46,080 bases of DNA, from NCBI GenBank assembly GCA_030678995.1, contig JAUXTQ010000033.1, positions 1 through 46,080 of the forward strand, written 5' to 3'. The stretch comes from Caulobacter sp. (GTDB lineage: Bacteria; Pseudomonadota; Alphaproteobacteria; Caulobacterales; Caulobacteraceae). Position numbers and translations under genes: made by a program. This document shows positions 25,875 to 36,022 of the stretch, one piece after another (positions within the stretch are counted from its first letter, which is position 1; each line of letters begins with the position of its first letter). The notes under the pieces were generated by a model that was not told the origin of the DNA, searched no databases, and saw nothing but the letters and a program-made list of their open reading frames with translations.

Positions 25875-26723
25875 TCAAGCCCGGGCGGCGGCCTTGCCCG
25901 GATCGCGGGAGAACCGGGCCATCTCGATCTGGGCGGCGACGCCGGTGGGCAGGTCGCGATCGGGCACTTCGGCTAGGCGGACCAGCCTCTCGATGCGGTC
26001 GATCTCAAGCCGCACCGTGGTCACCGCCGGCTCGGTCAGGATGTAGGCCAGGCAGATTTCCTCGGCGGTCCAGCCGTGGGTGGATTCGAGGAAATGGTAG
26101 CCGCCCATTCCCGCCAGCGGATTGGTCCGCGGACCCAGCAAGGGCCTCTTGAGCAGGGTCTTCTTCGGCTGCATGGCCTCAGGCCAGATGTCGCGGGCGA
26201 TCACCGCCATGTCGCGCCCGGCGGCGGATTTCAGGCGGTTGCGTTCGCGCCAGCCGGAAACCGGGCTATAGCCGGTGGTCAGGGCGTCGAACGCGCCGGT
26301 GGCCACCAGCAGGTCCGTGTCCTCGTCATCGCGGGTCAGGCCGAAAGCGCGAACCCGGCGCGCCTGCCGCATGCGTTGCAGCACCTCGGGCGCTGGCGGC
26401 GGCTGGTCGAAATTGAGCAGGTCGAGGTAGCCCAGGTCCATGCGGGCGAGAAACGCCTCCACCGTGACGCCGGGATCGGCGGCAAGCGCGCGCGGGCGCC
26501 AGGCGACGAACAGCAGCTCCCGCTCGACCGCCGCCAGGGCCTCGCTGGCGCCTTCGATCAAGGCCGGCGCGTCGCCGGCGATCTCGAAGCCGTTGATGCC
26601 CACATCCAGGGCCGCGGCGATCAGATCTCGCCACTCCCGGGCCGCTCGCCCGGTGTCGCCATCAAGCAGCAGCGAGACCGCTGACACCACCTGACCGGAT
26701 CTGCCGAAGGGACGATACCGCAT
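25875..26723 (-). CDS. Aldo/keto-reductase-like protein lacking the catalytic tetrad
   Basis: The 282-residue protein begins MRYRPFGRSGQVVSAVSLLL and follows the aldo/keto reductase barrel order (AALDVGINGFEIA, SEALAAVERELLF, LDLLNFDQPP, RRVRAFGLTRD). However, the four catalytic residues of the family are replaced: Glu47 stands for Asp, no Tyr occurs in the following loop, Trp75-Arg76 replaces the Lys strand end, and Asn104 stands for His. The NADPH-binding C-terminal part is also weak. It is probably not a reductase. Its place between bolA and grxD, 3 bases after the bolA stop, suggests a structural or regulatory partner; this is inference. Confidence 0.8.
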   Translation of the reverse strand: MRYRPFGRSGQVVSAVSLLLDGDTGRAAREWRDLIAAALDVGINGFEIAGDAPALIEGASEALAAVERELLFVAWRPRALAADPGVTVEAFLARMDLGYLDLLNFDQPPPAPEVLQRMRQARRVRAFGLTRDDEDTDLLVATGAFDALTTGYSPVSGWRERNRLKSAAGRDMAVIARDIWPEAMQPKKTLLKRPLLGPRTNPLAGMGGYHFLESTHGWTAEEICLAYILTEPAVTTVRLEIDRIERLVRLAEVPDRDLPTGVAAQIEMARFSRDPGKAAARA

Positions 26724-26726
26724 GCG

Positions 26727-26963
26727 TCAGCCGGCCGGGGCGGCGGTTTCGAGGGCGAGGGCGTGCAGGGCGCCCCCCAGCACGTCGGCGAGGGCCTTGT
26801 TGACCAGCTGGTGCTGGCGCACGCGGGGCAGGCCCTTGAACTGGTCGGAAACGATGCGCGCCCGGTAGTGGTCGCCGTCGCCCGCCAGGTCGGTGATGGT
26901 GATCTCGGCGTCCGGGAAGGCCTTGCGCAGGCGGCTTTCCAGATCGGCGGCGGGCATCGGCAC
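26727..26963 (-). CDS. bolA: BolA family protein
   Basis: The 78-residue protein has the class II KH-like BolA fold: DLESRLRKAFPDAEITITDLAGDGDHYRARIVSDQFKG, then the RVRQHQLVNKAL segment with the invariant His. Members bind iron-sulfur glutaredoxins and affect cell shape and iron handling. An upstream GTG at 26963 and an ATG at 26957 both fit; GGAG lies better placed for the GTG. It is the first gene of the set bolA, AKR-like, grxD. The repeat at 27041-27120 lies upstream in the promoter region. Confidence 0.94.
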   Translation of the reverse strand: MPMPAADLESRLRKAFPDAEITITDLAGDGDHYRARIVSDQFKGLPRVRQHQLVNKALADVLGGALHALALETAAPAG

Positions 26964-27040
26964 AGGCGGCTCTCCGGAGGTCGCGACACCCCTTGTGGGC
27001 CATAATGTTTAACAACGGCTGGATGGTCGAGACGAGGCGT

Positions 27041-27120
27041 CAATCAGGGGACAGCTTACTCATTTCCATCGACCGGGCTGCTGCCGTCATGCGGGAAATG
27101 AGTAAGCTGTCCCCTGATTG
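27041..27120. repeat. GGGGACAGCTTACTCATTTCC palindrome, copy 2
   Basis: The arms begin CAATCAGGGGACAGC and end CATTTCC, and are exact inverted copies 27 bases long. The 26-base loop is unrelated to those of copies 1 and 3. It sits in the divergent gap between bolA and the lipoprotein gene. Confidence 0.93.
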
Positions 27121-27173
27121 ACCGGCAGGGTGGATCCGATCCGTGATCACGCGTCCGTGATCAGGGAGTCGCC

Positions 27174-27824
27174 ATGAGAGTCCTGATGGGTCTGTGCGTG
27201 CTGCTGCTCCTGGGCGCCTGCAACCGCGTCCACACCGATCAGCCCCTATTCTTCGCCAGCGATGCACCCGATGCGCCAAGGCTGCGCGACGGGCTTTGGG
27301 TCGTTCAGGACACCCTCGGCATTGACGACGATGATCAGCCCTGCCGGTTCGACGCCCGCAAGCCGGTCACCCGGTGGCCGAAGTGCGCTCAATGGGTGCT
27401 TGTCCGCGGTGGCGAACTGCTGGCCTACGACGGCGAGAAGGGCAAGCGCGAGTGGCAGAGCATGGGCTTTGTGCTCGCCGACGTCGACCCGATGGTGCTG
27501 CAACTGGGCATGAAGTCGGGCAAGGAGAAGGAGAAGCTCGACTTCCAGTATTTCGGATTCAGCGTAACGCAGCGAATGTCCGACGGGCGGATCGAAGCCT
27601 ACGCCGTCTGGCCGGTCCTTTGCGGACCGCCGCCTCCCGAGGGAACCAAAGAAGCAGACGGCGCGCCCCGTTTCGCCACGCTGGAGCCATTGCCGGGACT
27701 AACCATCGACGGGAACAACTGCACGACCGGGTCGTCAGCCGCGGTTATCAACGCGGCCCGCGCCAGCCGCGCCTGGGAGGCAGAGCCCGGCACGGCCCGC
27801 TGGGTTCGGGATACCTGGCCCTGA
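27174..27824 (+). CDS. Hypothetical lipoprotein
   Basis: A 216-residue product with the lipoprotein signal MRVLMGLCVLLLLGAC (Cys16). The mature part has GLWVVQD, DQPCRFDARKPVTRWPKCAQW with two cysteines and two further cysteines (VLCGPPPP and GNNCTTG), suggesting disulfides. The predicted structure is mixed with strand-rich ends. I do not recognise the family. CAGGGAG precedes the ATG. It stands alone, convergent with the serine-hydrolase gene, whose stop is 3 bases away. Confidence 0.8.
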   Translation: MRVLMGLCVLLLLGACNRVHTDQPLFFASDAPDAPRLRDGLWVVQDTLGIDDDDQPCRFDARKPVTRWPKCAQWVLVRGGELLAYDGEKGKREWQSMGFVLADVDPMVLQLGMKSGKEKEKLDFQYFGFSVTQRMSDGRIEAYAVWPVLCGPPPPEGTKEADGAPRFATLEPLPGLTIDGNNCTTGSSAAVINAARASRAWEAEPGTARWVRDTWP

Positions 27825-27827
27825 CCG

Positions 27828-29066
27828 TCAATCCTCGATCGCCGAGTAGATCAGGCTCTTCAGCTGGCCGCGGAAGTTGAAGGTGGCCGAGGGCATCAGC
27901 TGGGTCATGAAGACCACGCTGAGGTCGTCCTTCTGGTCGGCCCAGAAGATCGTCGAGGCAGCCCCGCCCCAGTAGAAGTCGCCGCTGGAATGGCCGCCCG
28001 TGGCCGTCTGGTCGATGGTCATGGCGAAGCCCAGGCCAAAGCCGATGCCGGCGTTGGCGGTCTCGGAGAAGCCGCCGATGGCCGCTTCTGTCAGATCGAC
28101 GCCGCCCTTGAGGTGGTTTCGGGTCATCAGGTCCAGGGTGCGCGGGCCGATCACCCGCTGGCCGTCCAGCGCCCCGCCGGCCCGCAGCATTTCGGCGAAG
28201 CGGACATAGTCGGCCGTGGTCCCGGCGAGGCCGCCGCCACCGGACTTGAACACCGGGTCCTTGAGATAGGGGCTCTTCGTCGGGTCGTCGGACAGCCGCA
28301 GGCTCTTGTCGGGCATCCGCATGTAGTTGGCCGCGAAGCGATGCGCCTTTTCCGCCGGGACGTGGAAGGCGGTATCGACCATGCCCAGCGGCTCGAAGAT
28401 CGCCTGTTTGAGGTAGTCCTCCAGCGGCATGCCGCTGACCCGCTCGACCAGGGCGCCGCAGACGTCGGTGGCCAGGCTGTACTGCCAGCGCTCGCCGGGC
28501 TGGTAGCGCAGGGGCGCGCGACCGAGCTTTTCGAGGAACTGGTCGACGGTCTCGCCGTCGCCGCGGCGCACGCCGATGACGTCGTAGGCCTTGTCCACCG
28601 GGTGCTCGATTGGCAGGCCCGACAGGTGCGCCAGCATTGAGCCGTAGGTCAGGCCGGCGGTGTGGCTGAGCACGTCGCGGAAGCTGACCGGGCGGTGCGG
28701 CGCCTCGGTGACCATGGCATCGCCCTCGCCGGACACCCAGACGCGGTGGTTCTTCCACTCGGGAATGAAGCGGTGCACCGGGTCGTCGAGCTGGAATTTG
28801 CCCTGCTCGAACAGGGTCATCAGGGCCACCGAGACGATCGGCTTGGTCATCGAATAGATGCGCACGATGGTGTCGTCCGACCAGACCGTTCCCCGCTCCC
28901 GGTCGCGCAGGCCGAAGCTCCTCGCGTAAGCGGTATGGCCGTGCCGGGTCACCTCGACCTGGCAGCCGGCGATCTTGCCGGACTGGATGTAGTTGCGCTC
29001 GATGTGGTCGGTGATGCGTTCAAGCCGACCGGCGTCGAGGCCGGTCCATTGCGACTGGGCGTCCAT
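27828..29066 (-). CDS. Serine hydrolase, beta-lactamase-related (class C-like, EstB type)
   Basis: The 412-residue protein has the penicillin-binding fold of the beta-lactamase/EstB family. The nucleophile motif is Ser72-Met-Thr-Lys75 in YSMTKP, the second motif tyrosine is in RWQYSLATDV, and LSHTAGLTYG and GGGLAGTTADYVRF are typical family stretches. No signal peptide is visible, so it is likely cytoplasmic and an esterase rather than an antibiotic-degrading enzyme. It is transcribed alone. The stop overlaps nothing but is only 3 bases from the convergent lipoprotein stop, with no terminator between. Confidence 0.9.
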   Translation of the reverse strand: MDAQSQWTGLDAGRLERITDHIERNYIQSGKIAGCQVEVTRHGHTAYARSFGLRDRERGTVWSDDTIVRIYSMTKPIVSVALMTLFEQGKFQLDDPVHRFIPEWKNHRVWVSGEGDAMVTEAPHRPVSFRDVLSHTAGLTYGSMLAHLSGLPIEHPVDKAYDVIGVRRGDGETVDQFLEKLGRAPLRYQPGERWQYSLATDVCGALVERVSGMPLEDYLKQAIFEPLGMVDTAFHVPAEKAHRFAANYMRMPDKSLRLSDDPTKSPYLKDPVFKSGGGGLAGTTADYVRFAEMLRAGGALDGQRVIGPRTLDLMTRNHLKGGVDLTEAAIGGFSETANAGIGFGLGFAMTIDQTATGGHSSGDFYWGGAASTIFWADQKDDLSVVFMTQLMPSATFNFRGQLKSLIYSAIED

Positions 29067-29163
29067 GTCTCGCTCCCTTTATCTCGTTGCCCCCATGATG
29101 ACCGGGCGACGCAGGGGAGGGGAAGCAGAAAAAGCGGTATGGGCGTTGCAGGCCAGTCGAGGG

Positions 29164-29242
29164 CAAATCAGGGGACAGCTTACTCATTTCCCATGCGATG
29201 GCCGTGTCTGGGCTGGAAATGAGTAAGCTGTCCCCTGATTTG
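29164..29242. repeat. GGGGACAGCTTACTCATTTCC palindrome, copy 3
   Basis: The 28-base arms start CAAATCAGGGGACAGC and end CATTTCC and are exact inverted copies. The loop differs from both other copies. The right end abuts the stop codon of the small gene at 29243-29608. Confidence 0.93.
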
Positions 29243-29608
29243 TCAGCGCCCCGTGCCCGGATTGGATCGCCACACCCGGCCATCCAGCGTCCGCACCTCC
29301 ACCGGCCCGCGCTGGCCTTTACCGACCAGGCCCCGGACATCGCGAAACACGGTGGTCGTGGCTCGGCGGGTTGGCGTGGTCAGGCAGACGGTCCGTTCCC
29401 CCTCGCGGCCCAAGGCGGTGACGCTTGAGCTTGTGACCAAGCGCGGATGGCGGGTGACATAGCGCTCGACCTTGTCGAAGGCCCGGCCGTCGATGCCCAT
29501 GGCGTAGCTGCCGAACTGGATGCTGACGTCGCAGGCCGGCGCGCTGGCGCCGGCGGCGGCGGGCGTGAGGACGGCCAGGGCGAGGGTCGCGGCGAGCAAG
29601 GCCTTCAC
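29243..29608 (-). CDS. Small secreted hypothetical protein
   Basis: A 121-residue product with a Sec signal peptide (MKALLAATLALAVLTPAAAGASA). The mature region has two cysteines (Cys26 and Cys75), an IQFGSYAMGIDGRAFDKVERY segment and a basic, threonine-rich middle (TTPTRRATTTVFRDVRG). The two cysteines could form a disulfide. I do not recognise the family. The TGA stop directly touches the repeat at 29164-29242. It is divergent from the M28 peptidase gene. Confidence 0.75.
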   Translation of the reverse strand: MKALLAATLALAVLTPAAAGASAPACDVSIQFGSYAMGIDGRAFDKVERYVTRHPRLVTSSSVTALGREGERTVCLTTPTRRATTTVFRDVRGLVGKGQRGPVEVRTLDGRVWRSNPGTGR

Positions 29609-29723
29609 GGGTCACCTGTCGATGGGAGCCGCCAGCCTGACCGAGGCCGCCTGAACGGCGCATGACCGGCTTGCACGGCGCGGCGCGTCCCCGCATTGAT
29701 GGGCCGTTCAGGCCGGAGTTTGC

Positions 29724-30635
29724 ATGCGCCGCACCGTTTTCGCCGCTTTGGCGGTTTCGCTGATCGCCACCGCCGCCGTGGGCGCCCCGGGCGACCAGGC
29801 GCTGGAGGATGTCCGCATCCTGTCAGCCGACGACATGGGCGGTCGGGGCATCGAGACCGAAGGTTCGGTGAAGGCCCGCGCCTATATCGCCGGCCGCTTC
29901 CGCGACACGGGTCTGACGGTCGTCGAGCAGCCGTTCACCTTCACCCGCAAGAAGGACGGCAAGACGCTGACGGGCGTGAACCTGATCGCCCGGATCGAGG
30001 GGACGCAAGGCGCCGGCAGGGTGATTGTCGTCACCGCCCACTACGATCACCTGGGCACGCGGGAGGGGGTGGTGTTCAACGGCGCGGACGACAACGCCTC
30101 GGGCATCGCAGGCCTGCTGGCGGTCGCCGAGTCCTTCAGGGCCGCCGCGCCGAAACACACCATCCTCCTGGTCGCCCTCGACGGCGAAGAGATCGGCCTG
30201 CAGGGCGCGAAGGCCTTTGTCGAGGCGCCGCCGGTTCCGCTGGCGTCCGTCGGCCTGAACGTCAATTTCGACATGCTCAGCAAGAACGCCAGGGGCGAGC
30301 TCTATGCCGCCGGCGGTGCGCCGTTTCCCTGGCTGCGGACGCGGGTGGAGCGGCTGGCGACGACCGCGCCGGTGAGCCTCAAGCTCGGCCATGACACCGA
30401 CGCCGACGGCGAGCAGAACAACTGGACCTATCAGTCCGACCACGGGGTCTTCGCCAGGGCGGGCGTGCCCTGGGTCTATTTCGGGGTCGAGGACCATCCA
30501 GAGTATCACAAGCCGACCGACGACTTCGCTACGGTCCCGCAGGACTTCTTCCTGCGGTCGGTGAAGACCGTGGTCGCCGCCTGCCGGCTGTTCGACAACG
30601 AACTGGACGCGATGATGCAAGAGGCTGGACGCTAG
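29724..30635 (+). CDS. M28 family zinc metallopeptidase, secreted
   Basis: The 303-residue protein has a signal peptide (MRRTVFAALAVSLIATAAVG) and the M28 aminopeptidase core: TAHYDHLG with the first zinc ligand, GADDNASGIAGLLAVAE with the bridging Asp, and LVALDGEEIGLQGAKAF with the catalytic Glu pair. The later ligands fall in NFDMLSKN and in EYHKPTDDF near the C-terminus. The predicted reaction is removal of N-terminal amino acids in the periplasm or outside. The CinA-type gene starts directly after its stop, so the two form an operon. Confidence 0.93.
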   Translation: MRRTVFAALAVSLIATAAVGAPGDQALEDVRILSADDMGGRGIETEGSVKARAYIAGRFRDTGLTVVEQPFTFTRKKDGKTLTGVNLIARIEGTQGAGRVIVVTAHYDHLGTREGVVFNGADDNASGIAGLLAVAESFRAAAPKHTILLVALDGEEIGLQGAKAFVEAPPVPLASVGLNVNFDMLSKNARGELYAAGGAPFPWLRTRVERLATTAPVSLKLGHDTDADGEQNNWTYQSDHGVFARAGVPWVYFGVEDHPEYHKPTDDFATVPQDFFLRSVKTVVAACRLFDNELDAMMQEAGR

Positions 30636-31118
30636 ATGCAGACCCTGATCCCCATCGCCGCGCGCATCGGCGCCCGGCTGGTCGAGCGCGGCGAGAGCGT
30701 CGCGGTGTCGGAATCCTCTTCCGGCGGGCTGGTCTCGGCGGCGCTGCTGGCGGTGCCGGGGGCCTCGGTCTGGTACCAGGGCGCCAGCGTGACCTACACG
30801 CCCAATGTGGCGCGCGGGCTGCTGGGCCTGACCCGTGAGACCATGCCGCCGGGGATCCGCTCCTCCAGCGAACCCTACGCCCTGTTCATGGCCGGGGTGA
30901 TCGCTGCGAAGCTGCGCGGGACCTGGGGCCTGTGCGAAACCGGCGCGGCCGGCCCGACCGGCAATCCGTACGGTGACGCGGCGGGCCACACCTGCGTGGG
31001 GATCGTCGGGCCGGTTGAGGCGTCATTCACGCTGGAGACCGGCGACAGTGATCGGCTGGCCAACATGTTCGCGTTTGCCCGGTTCGCGCTGGAGCGGTTC
31101 GAGGCGGTGCTGGCGTAG
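30636..31118 (+). CDS. pncC: CinA C-terminal domain protein, nicotinamide-nucleotide amidohydrolase
   Basis: The 160-residue protein is the stand-alone CinA C-terminal (PncC) type, which deamidates nicotinamide mononucleotide in NAD salvage. Family motifs are VAVSESSSGGLVSAAL (usually AESCTGG; here Cys is Ser), VSGASVWY, and GAAGPTGNPYGDAAGHTCVGI. The N-terminal molybdopterin-binding half of full CinA is absent, which is normal for this type. It starts one base after the M28 stop. The Cys-to-Ser change in the first motif is a departure from most members, so activity should be treated as probable only. Confidence 0.83.
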   Translation: MQTLIPIAARIGARLVERGESVAVSESSSGGLVSAALLAVPGASVWYQGASVTYTPNVARGLLGLTRETMPPGIRSSSEPYALFMAGVIAAKLRGTWGLCETGAAGPTGNPYGDAAGHTCVGIVGPVEASFTLETGDSDRLANMFAFARFALERFEAVLA

Positions 31119-31122
31119 GGGC

Positions 31123-31374
31123 TCAGGCGGCTGCGGGCGGTTGCCGAGTCACATCGCCCCGTCCGGCCAGCAAACCTTCGATGGAGATATCCTCATCGAG
31201 GTCTTCCCAATGCAGGCCGCCCAGTTTGCTGATCCGATAGGCCATGCGTTGCGTTGGCGCTGCGTGGAGAAGGCGGGGAAACCAGGCCAACGGGACACCA
31301 ATGGTTCGGCCATCGGTGAGTTCGACCCACATGGTGTCGTCGTCGAAACGCAGCCTTTCAGCCAAAATGCTCAT
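31123..31374 (-). CDS. DUF2442 domain protein, putative antitoxin-like partner
   Basis: The 83-residue protein shows the DUF2442 pattern: a first strand, MWVELTDGRTIGVPLAWFPRL, then LGGLHWEDLDEDISIEGLL. It overlaps the DUF4160 gene by 17 bases on the same strand, so translation is coupled. DUF4160-DUF2442 pairs occur widely and have been proposed as toxin-antitoxin modules, but I know of no activity for this one. It lies in a segment with clearly lower GC than the flanks. Confidence 0.85.
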   Translation of the reverse strand: MSILAERLRFDDDTMWVELTDGRTIGVPLAWFPRLLHAAPTQRMAYRISKLGGLHWEDLDEDISIEGLLAGRGDVTRQPPAAA

Positions 31375-31600
31375 TCCAACGCTCCTCGATCAGCGTCCTG
31401 TTCGCGGTCACGACCTGCTCCAGCTCTCTGAACGTTCTACGGTCGAAGCCCACACTGTCGGCCAAGGCAATCTCGGGCTGAAGCCAGATTTTGGCTTCAT
31501 TGCCATCCTTTTCCACATGGATGTGGGACGGCTCCCTCGGCTGCCCTTCGTTTGAATAGAAGAAGAACCGGAACCCTCTATATCTGAAAACGACCGGCAT
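31358..31600 (-). CDS. DUF4160 domain protein, putative toxin-like partner
   Basis: The 80-residue protein has the DUF4160 hallmark: VVFRYRGFRFFFYSNEG followed by REPSHIHVEKDGNEAKIWL. The His pair in SHIHV is conserved in the family. The ATG is preceded by AGGACAGG, and the purL stop is only 9 bases upstream, so it is probably transcribed as a tail of purL. It overlaps the DUF2442 gene by 17 bases. The pair is unusual in a purine operon. It lies in the low-GC segment shared with the end of purL. Confidence 0.88.
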   Translation of the reverse strand: MPVVFRYRGFRFFFYSNEGQPREPSHIHVEKDGNEAKIWLQPEIALADSVGFDRRTFRELEQVVTANRTLIEERWNEHFG

Positions 31601-31609
31601 TGCCTGTCC

Positions 31610-33826
<2,217 letters not shown>

Positions 33827-33884
33827 GGCGCGGGCTTAGCGGATTCCCCTCGAAATGTCAGGGCGGGCGAGGCACGATGGCGTC

Positions 33885-34496
33885 ATGAAACAGGATCGCA
33901 GAACGGTCGCGGCCGCCCTGGCCGGTCTTCCCCTTCTCGGCGGGGCCGCGATGGCGCAAACGCCGGCCACCCGCGTGGTCATCGAGACCGCCGCCGGGTC
34001 GATCACCCTGGAGCTCTACGGCGACAAGGCCCCGGTCACGGTGGCCAACTTCCTGCGCTACGTCGACGAGCAGCGGTTCGACGGCAAGCAGTTCTACCGG
34101 ACGGTCCGCCCCGAGACGATGCCGACCATCGGGCTGATCCAGGGCGGGGTGCAGGGCGATCCGACCCGTGTCCTGCCGCCGATCGCCCATGAACCGACCA
34201 CCCAGACGGGCCTGCGCCACAAGGACGGGACCATGTCGATGCCGCGCCGGGGGTTGGGCACCGCCGACGGCGAGTTCTTCATCGTGCTGGGCGATGCGCC
34301 CTGGTTCGACGTCAATCCGATCAAACCTGGCGACGACAACCTGGGCTTCGCCGCCTTCGGCCAGGTGGTCGAGGGGATGGATGTGGTGCGGGCCATCCAC
34401 GCCATGCCGACCCACCCCACGGAGGGCGAAACCTACGGCATGAAGGGCCAAATCCTCGAGCCGCCGTTGAAGATCACGGCCGTACGGCGGGCCTGA
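33885..34496 (+). CDS. Exported peptidyl-prolyl cis-trans isomerase, cyclophilin type
   Basis: The 203-residue protein has a signal peptide with a twin-arginine-like start (MKQDRRTVAAALAGLPLLGGAAMA) and the cyclophilin domain: TAAGSITLELYGDKAPVTVANFLRYV, LIQGGVQGDPTR, MPRRGLGTADGEFFIVLGD and FAAFGQVVEGMDVVRAIH. It accelerates proline isomerisation during folding in the periplasm. I start it at the ATG at 33885; the earlier ATG at 33855 would add residues before the leader. It is divergent from purL and convergent with the membrane-protein gene. Confidence 0.9.
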   Translation: MKQDRRTVAAALAGLPLLGGAAMAQTPATRVVIETAAGSITLELYGDKAPVTVANFLRYVDEQRFDGKQFYRTVRPETMPTIGLIQGGVQGDPTRVLPPIAHEPTTQTGLRHKDGTMSMPRRGLGTADGEFFIVLGDAPWFDVNPIKPGDDNLGFAAFGQVVEGMDVVRAIHAMPTHPTEGETYGMKGQILEPPLKITAVRRA

Positions 34497-34500
34497 GGCG

Positions 34501-35031
34501 TCAGGCCCCGCGGAACGTCCGGCGCCCGGCCCACAACACGCCCATGACAAAGGGCGCGACCAGCAGGACCAGCATCAGGCCGGTGGCGGCCAGCCCCGGG
34601 ATGGTCAGGTATTCGCCGAACTGGATGCGGTTGGTGGCCGGGTCATTGATCATGCCCTCGACCAGCGGAATGCCCAGGATGGCCGCGAAGGCCGCGCTGG
34701 AGAGGGTCACGAAGGCCATGGCCAGGCGGGCCCTGGTCAGGGCCAGGAAGGCCCCCAGCACCGCCACGATCCAGACGGCTCCGGCGGTTACCGTGACCGC
34801 CAGGCCCTGGTCCGCCCCCAGCAGGCCAAAGCCGTAGCCGACGTACTCGGGGTCGAAATAGCCGCGCACCGGCGCCGCCGAGTTCAGCCCGGCGACCAGC
34901 AGGTGCGCGAAGCCGACGAACAGCGCCGGCGCGCCGGCCTTCGCCATGACGGCCCGCGCGATCCAGGCAATGAGAAGCACCGCCGAAACGGCCAGGGCGA
35001 AATACGCCCAGTTGATCTGGCTGATATCCAT
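34501..35031 (-). CDS. Hypothetical integral membrane protein
   Basis: The 176-residue product has about five hydrophobic segments: INWAYFALAVSAVLLIAWIA, an APALFVGFAHLLVAGLN segment, a helix around VTVTAGAVWIVAVLGAFLAL, one near MAFVTLSSAAFAAILGIPLV and a final LMLVLLVAPFVMGVLWA. I do not recognise the family. It follows purQ on the same strand after a 77-base gap, so it might be co-transcribed, but nothing suggests a role in purine synthesis. Confidence 0.8.
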   Translation of the reverse strand: MDISQINWAYFALAVSAVLLIAWIARAVMAKAGAPALFVGFAHLLVAGLNSAAPVRGYFDPEYVGYGFGLLGADQGLAVTVTAGAVWIVAVLGAFLALTRARLAMAFVTLSSAAFAAILGIPLVEGMINDPATNRIQFGEYLTIPGLAATGLMLVLLVAPFVMGVLWAGRRTFRGA

Positions 35032-35108
35032 GTTCCGCCCCCCAGGAGGTCCGGAAACTGGCGGAGGCGCCCAGGGCTCGCCAGCGAATTCGCCGTCAGG
35101 CTGAACGG

Positions 35109-35771
35109 CTACGCGCTGGCCAGGGCGCTCTGGAACAGCAGGGCGCCGTCGGCGGAGCCGAGGTCGATTTCGAAGGCCCGGTCGGGGTGGGGCATCATGC
35201 CCAGCACGTTGCCGCCCTCGTTGATGATCCCGGCGATATCCCGCGACGAGCCGTTGGGATTGTCGAGGTAGCGGAAGACCACCTGGCCTTCGCCCTCGAG
35301 CCGGTCGAGCGTGGCCTCGTCGGCGAAGAAATTGCCCTCGCCGTTGCCGACCGTCATGGTCACCTCGCGACGGCCCTGGTAGGCGGCGGTGAAGCGCGTC
35401 TGGGCATTGGTCACCTCCAGCGCCACCGGCTTGCAGACGTATTTCAGGCCCTCGTTGCGCAGCAGGGCGCCGGGCAGCAGGCGGGCCTCGCAGAGGATCT
35501 GGAAGCCGTTGCAGATGCCGACCGTGGCCACGCCCCGGCCCGCGGCCGCGATCACCTCGGTCATCACCGGCGACAGGGCCGCCATGGCCCCGCAGCGCAG
35601 GTAGTCGCCATAGGAAAAGCCGCCCGGCAGCACGATCAGGTCCAGTCCGTCCGGCAACGCCGTGTCGCCGTGCCAGACCATATCCACCGTCGCGCCGGTG
35701 GAGCGCTCGATGGCGACCTTGCAGTCCCGGTCGCAGTTGGAGCCGGGGAAGACGATGACGGCGGCTTTCAC
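35109..35771 (-). CDS. purQ: Phosphoribosylformylglycinamidine synthase subunit PurQ
   Basis: The 220-residue class I glutamine amidotransferase supplies ammonia to PurL. Its nucleophile is in [13 protein letters not shown] (Cys near residue 85), and the His and Glu of the triad are in the [10 protein letters not shown] segment. The N-terminus [15 protein letters not shown] is typical. The start is GTG at 35771, one base after the purS stop, so translation is coupled. Together with PurS and PurL it forms the complex for step four of purine synthesis. Confidence 0.97.
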   Translation of the reverse strand: MKAAVIVFPGSNCDRDCKVAIERSTGATVDMVWHGDTALPDGLDLIVLPGGFSYGDYLRCGAMAALSPVMTEVIAAAGRGVATVGICNGFQILCEARLLPGALLRNEGLKYVCKPVALEVTNAQTRFTAAYQGRREVTMTVGNGEGNFFADEATLDRLEGEGQVVFRYLDNPNGSSRDIAGIINEGGNVLGMMPHPDRAFEIDLGSADGALLFQSALASA

Positions 35772-35772
35772 C

Positions 35773-36012
35773 TCAGGCCACCTCGATCCGGTAGCTTTCG
35801 ATCACCGTGTTGGCGAGGAGCTTCTCGCACATGGCCTTCACCTCGGCCTCCCCGGCGGCGGTGTCGCTGCCCGGCAGGTCAAAGGTCAGCACCCGGCCGA
35901 CCCGGACATCCTTCACGTCGGGCCAGCCCAGCCCGTGCAGGGCGCTCTCGACGGCCTTGCCCTGCACGTCGAGGACGCCGGGCTTGAGGAATACGTGGAC
36001 AGTGGCTTTCAT
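35773..36012 (-). CDS. purS: Phosphoribosylformylglycinamidine synthase subunit PurS
   Basis: The 79-residue protein bridges PurQ and PurL in the multisubunit synthase. It begins [21 protein letters not shown] and contains the [18 protein letters not shown] family stretch. I use the ATG at 36012 rather than the TTG at 36018, since the latter adds only two residues. The gap to purC is 10 bases, so purC-purS-purQ are one transcript. Confidence 0.95.
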   Translation of the reverse strand: MKATVHVFLKPGVLDVQGKAVESALHGLGWPDVKDVRVGRVLTFDLPGSDTAAGEAEVKAMCEKLLANTVIESYRIEVA

Positions 36013-36022
36013 CGGCAAATCT

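Noticed and set aside
24869..29242. Possible CRISPR-like array from the repeated GGGGACAGCTTACTCATTTCC
   Set aside because: The copies are 2 kb apart, each is an inverted pair, and no regular spacers or cas genes are present.
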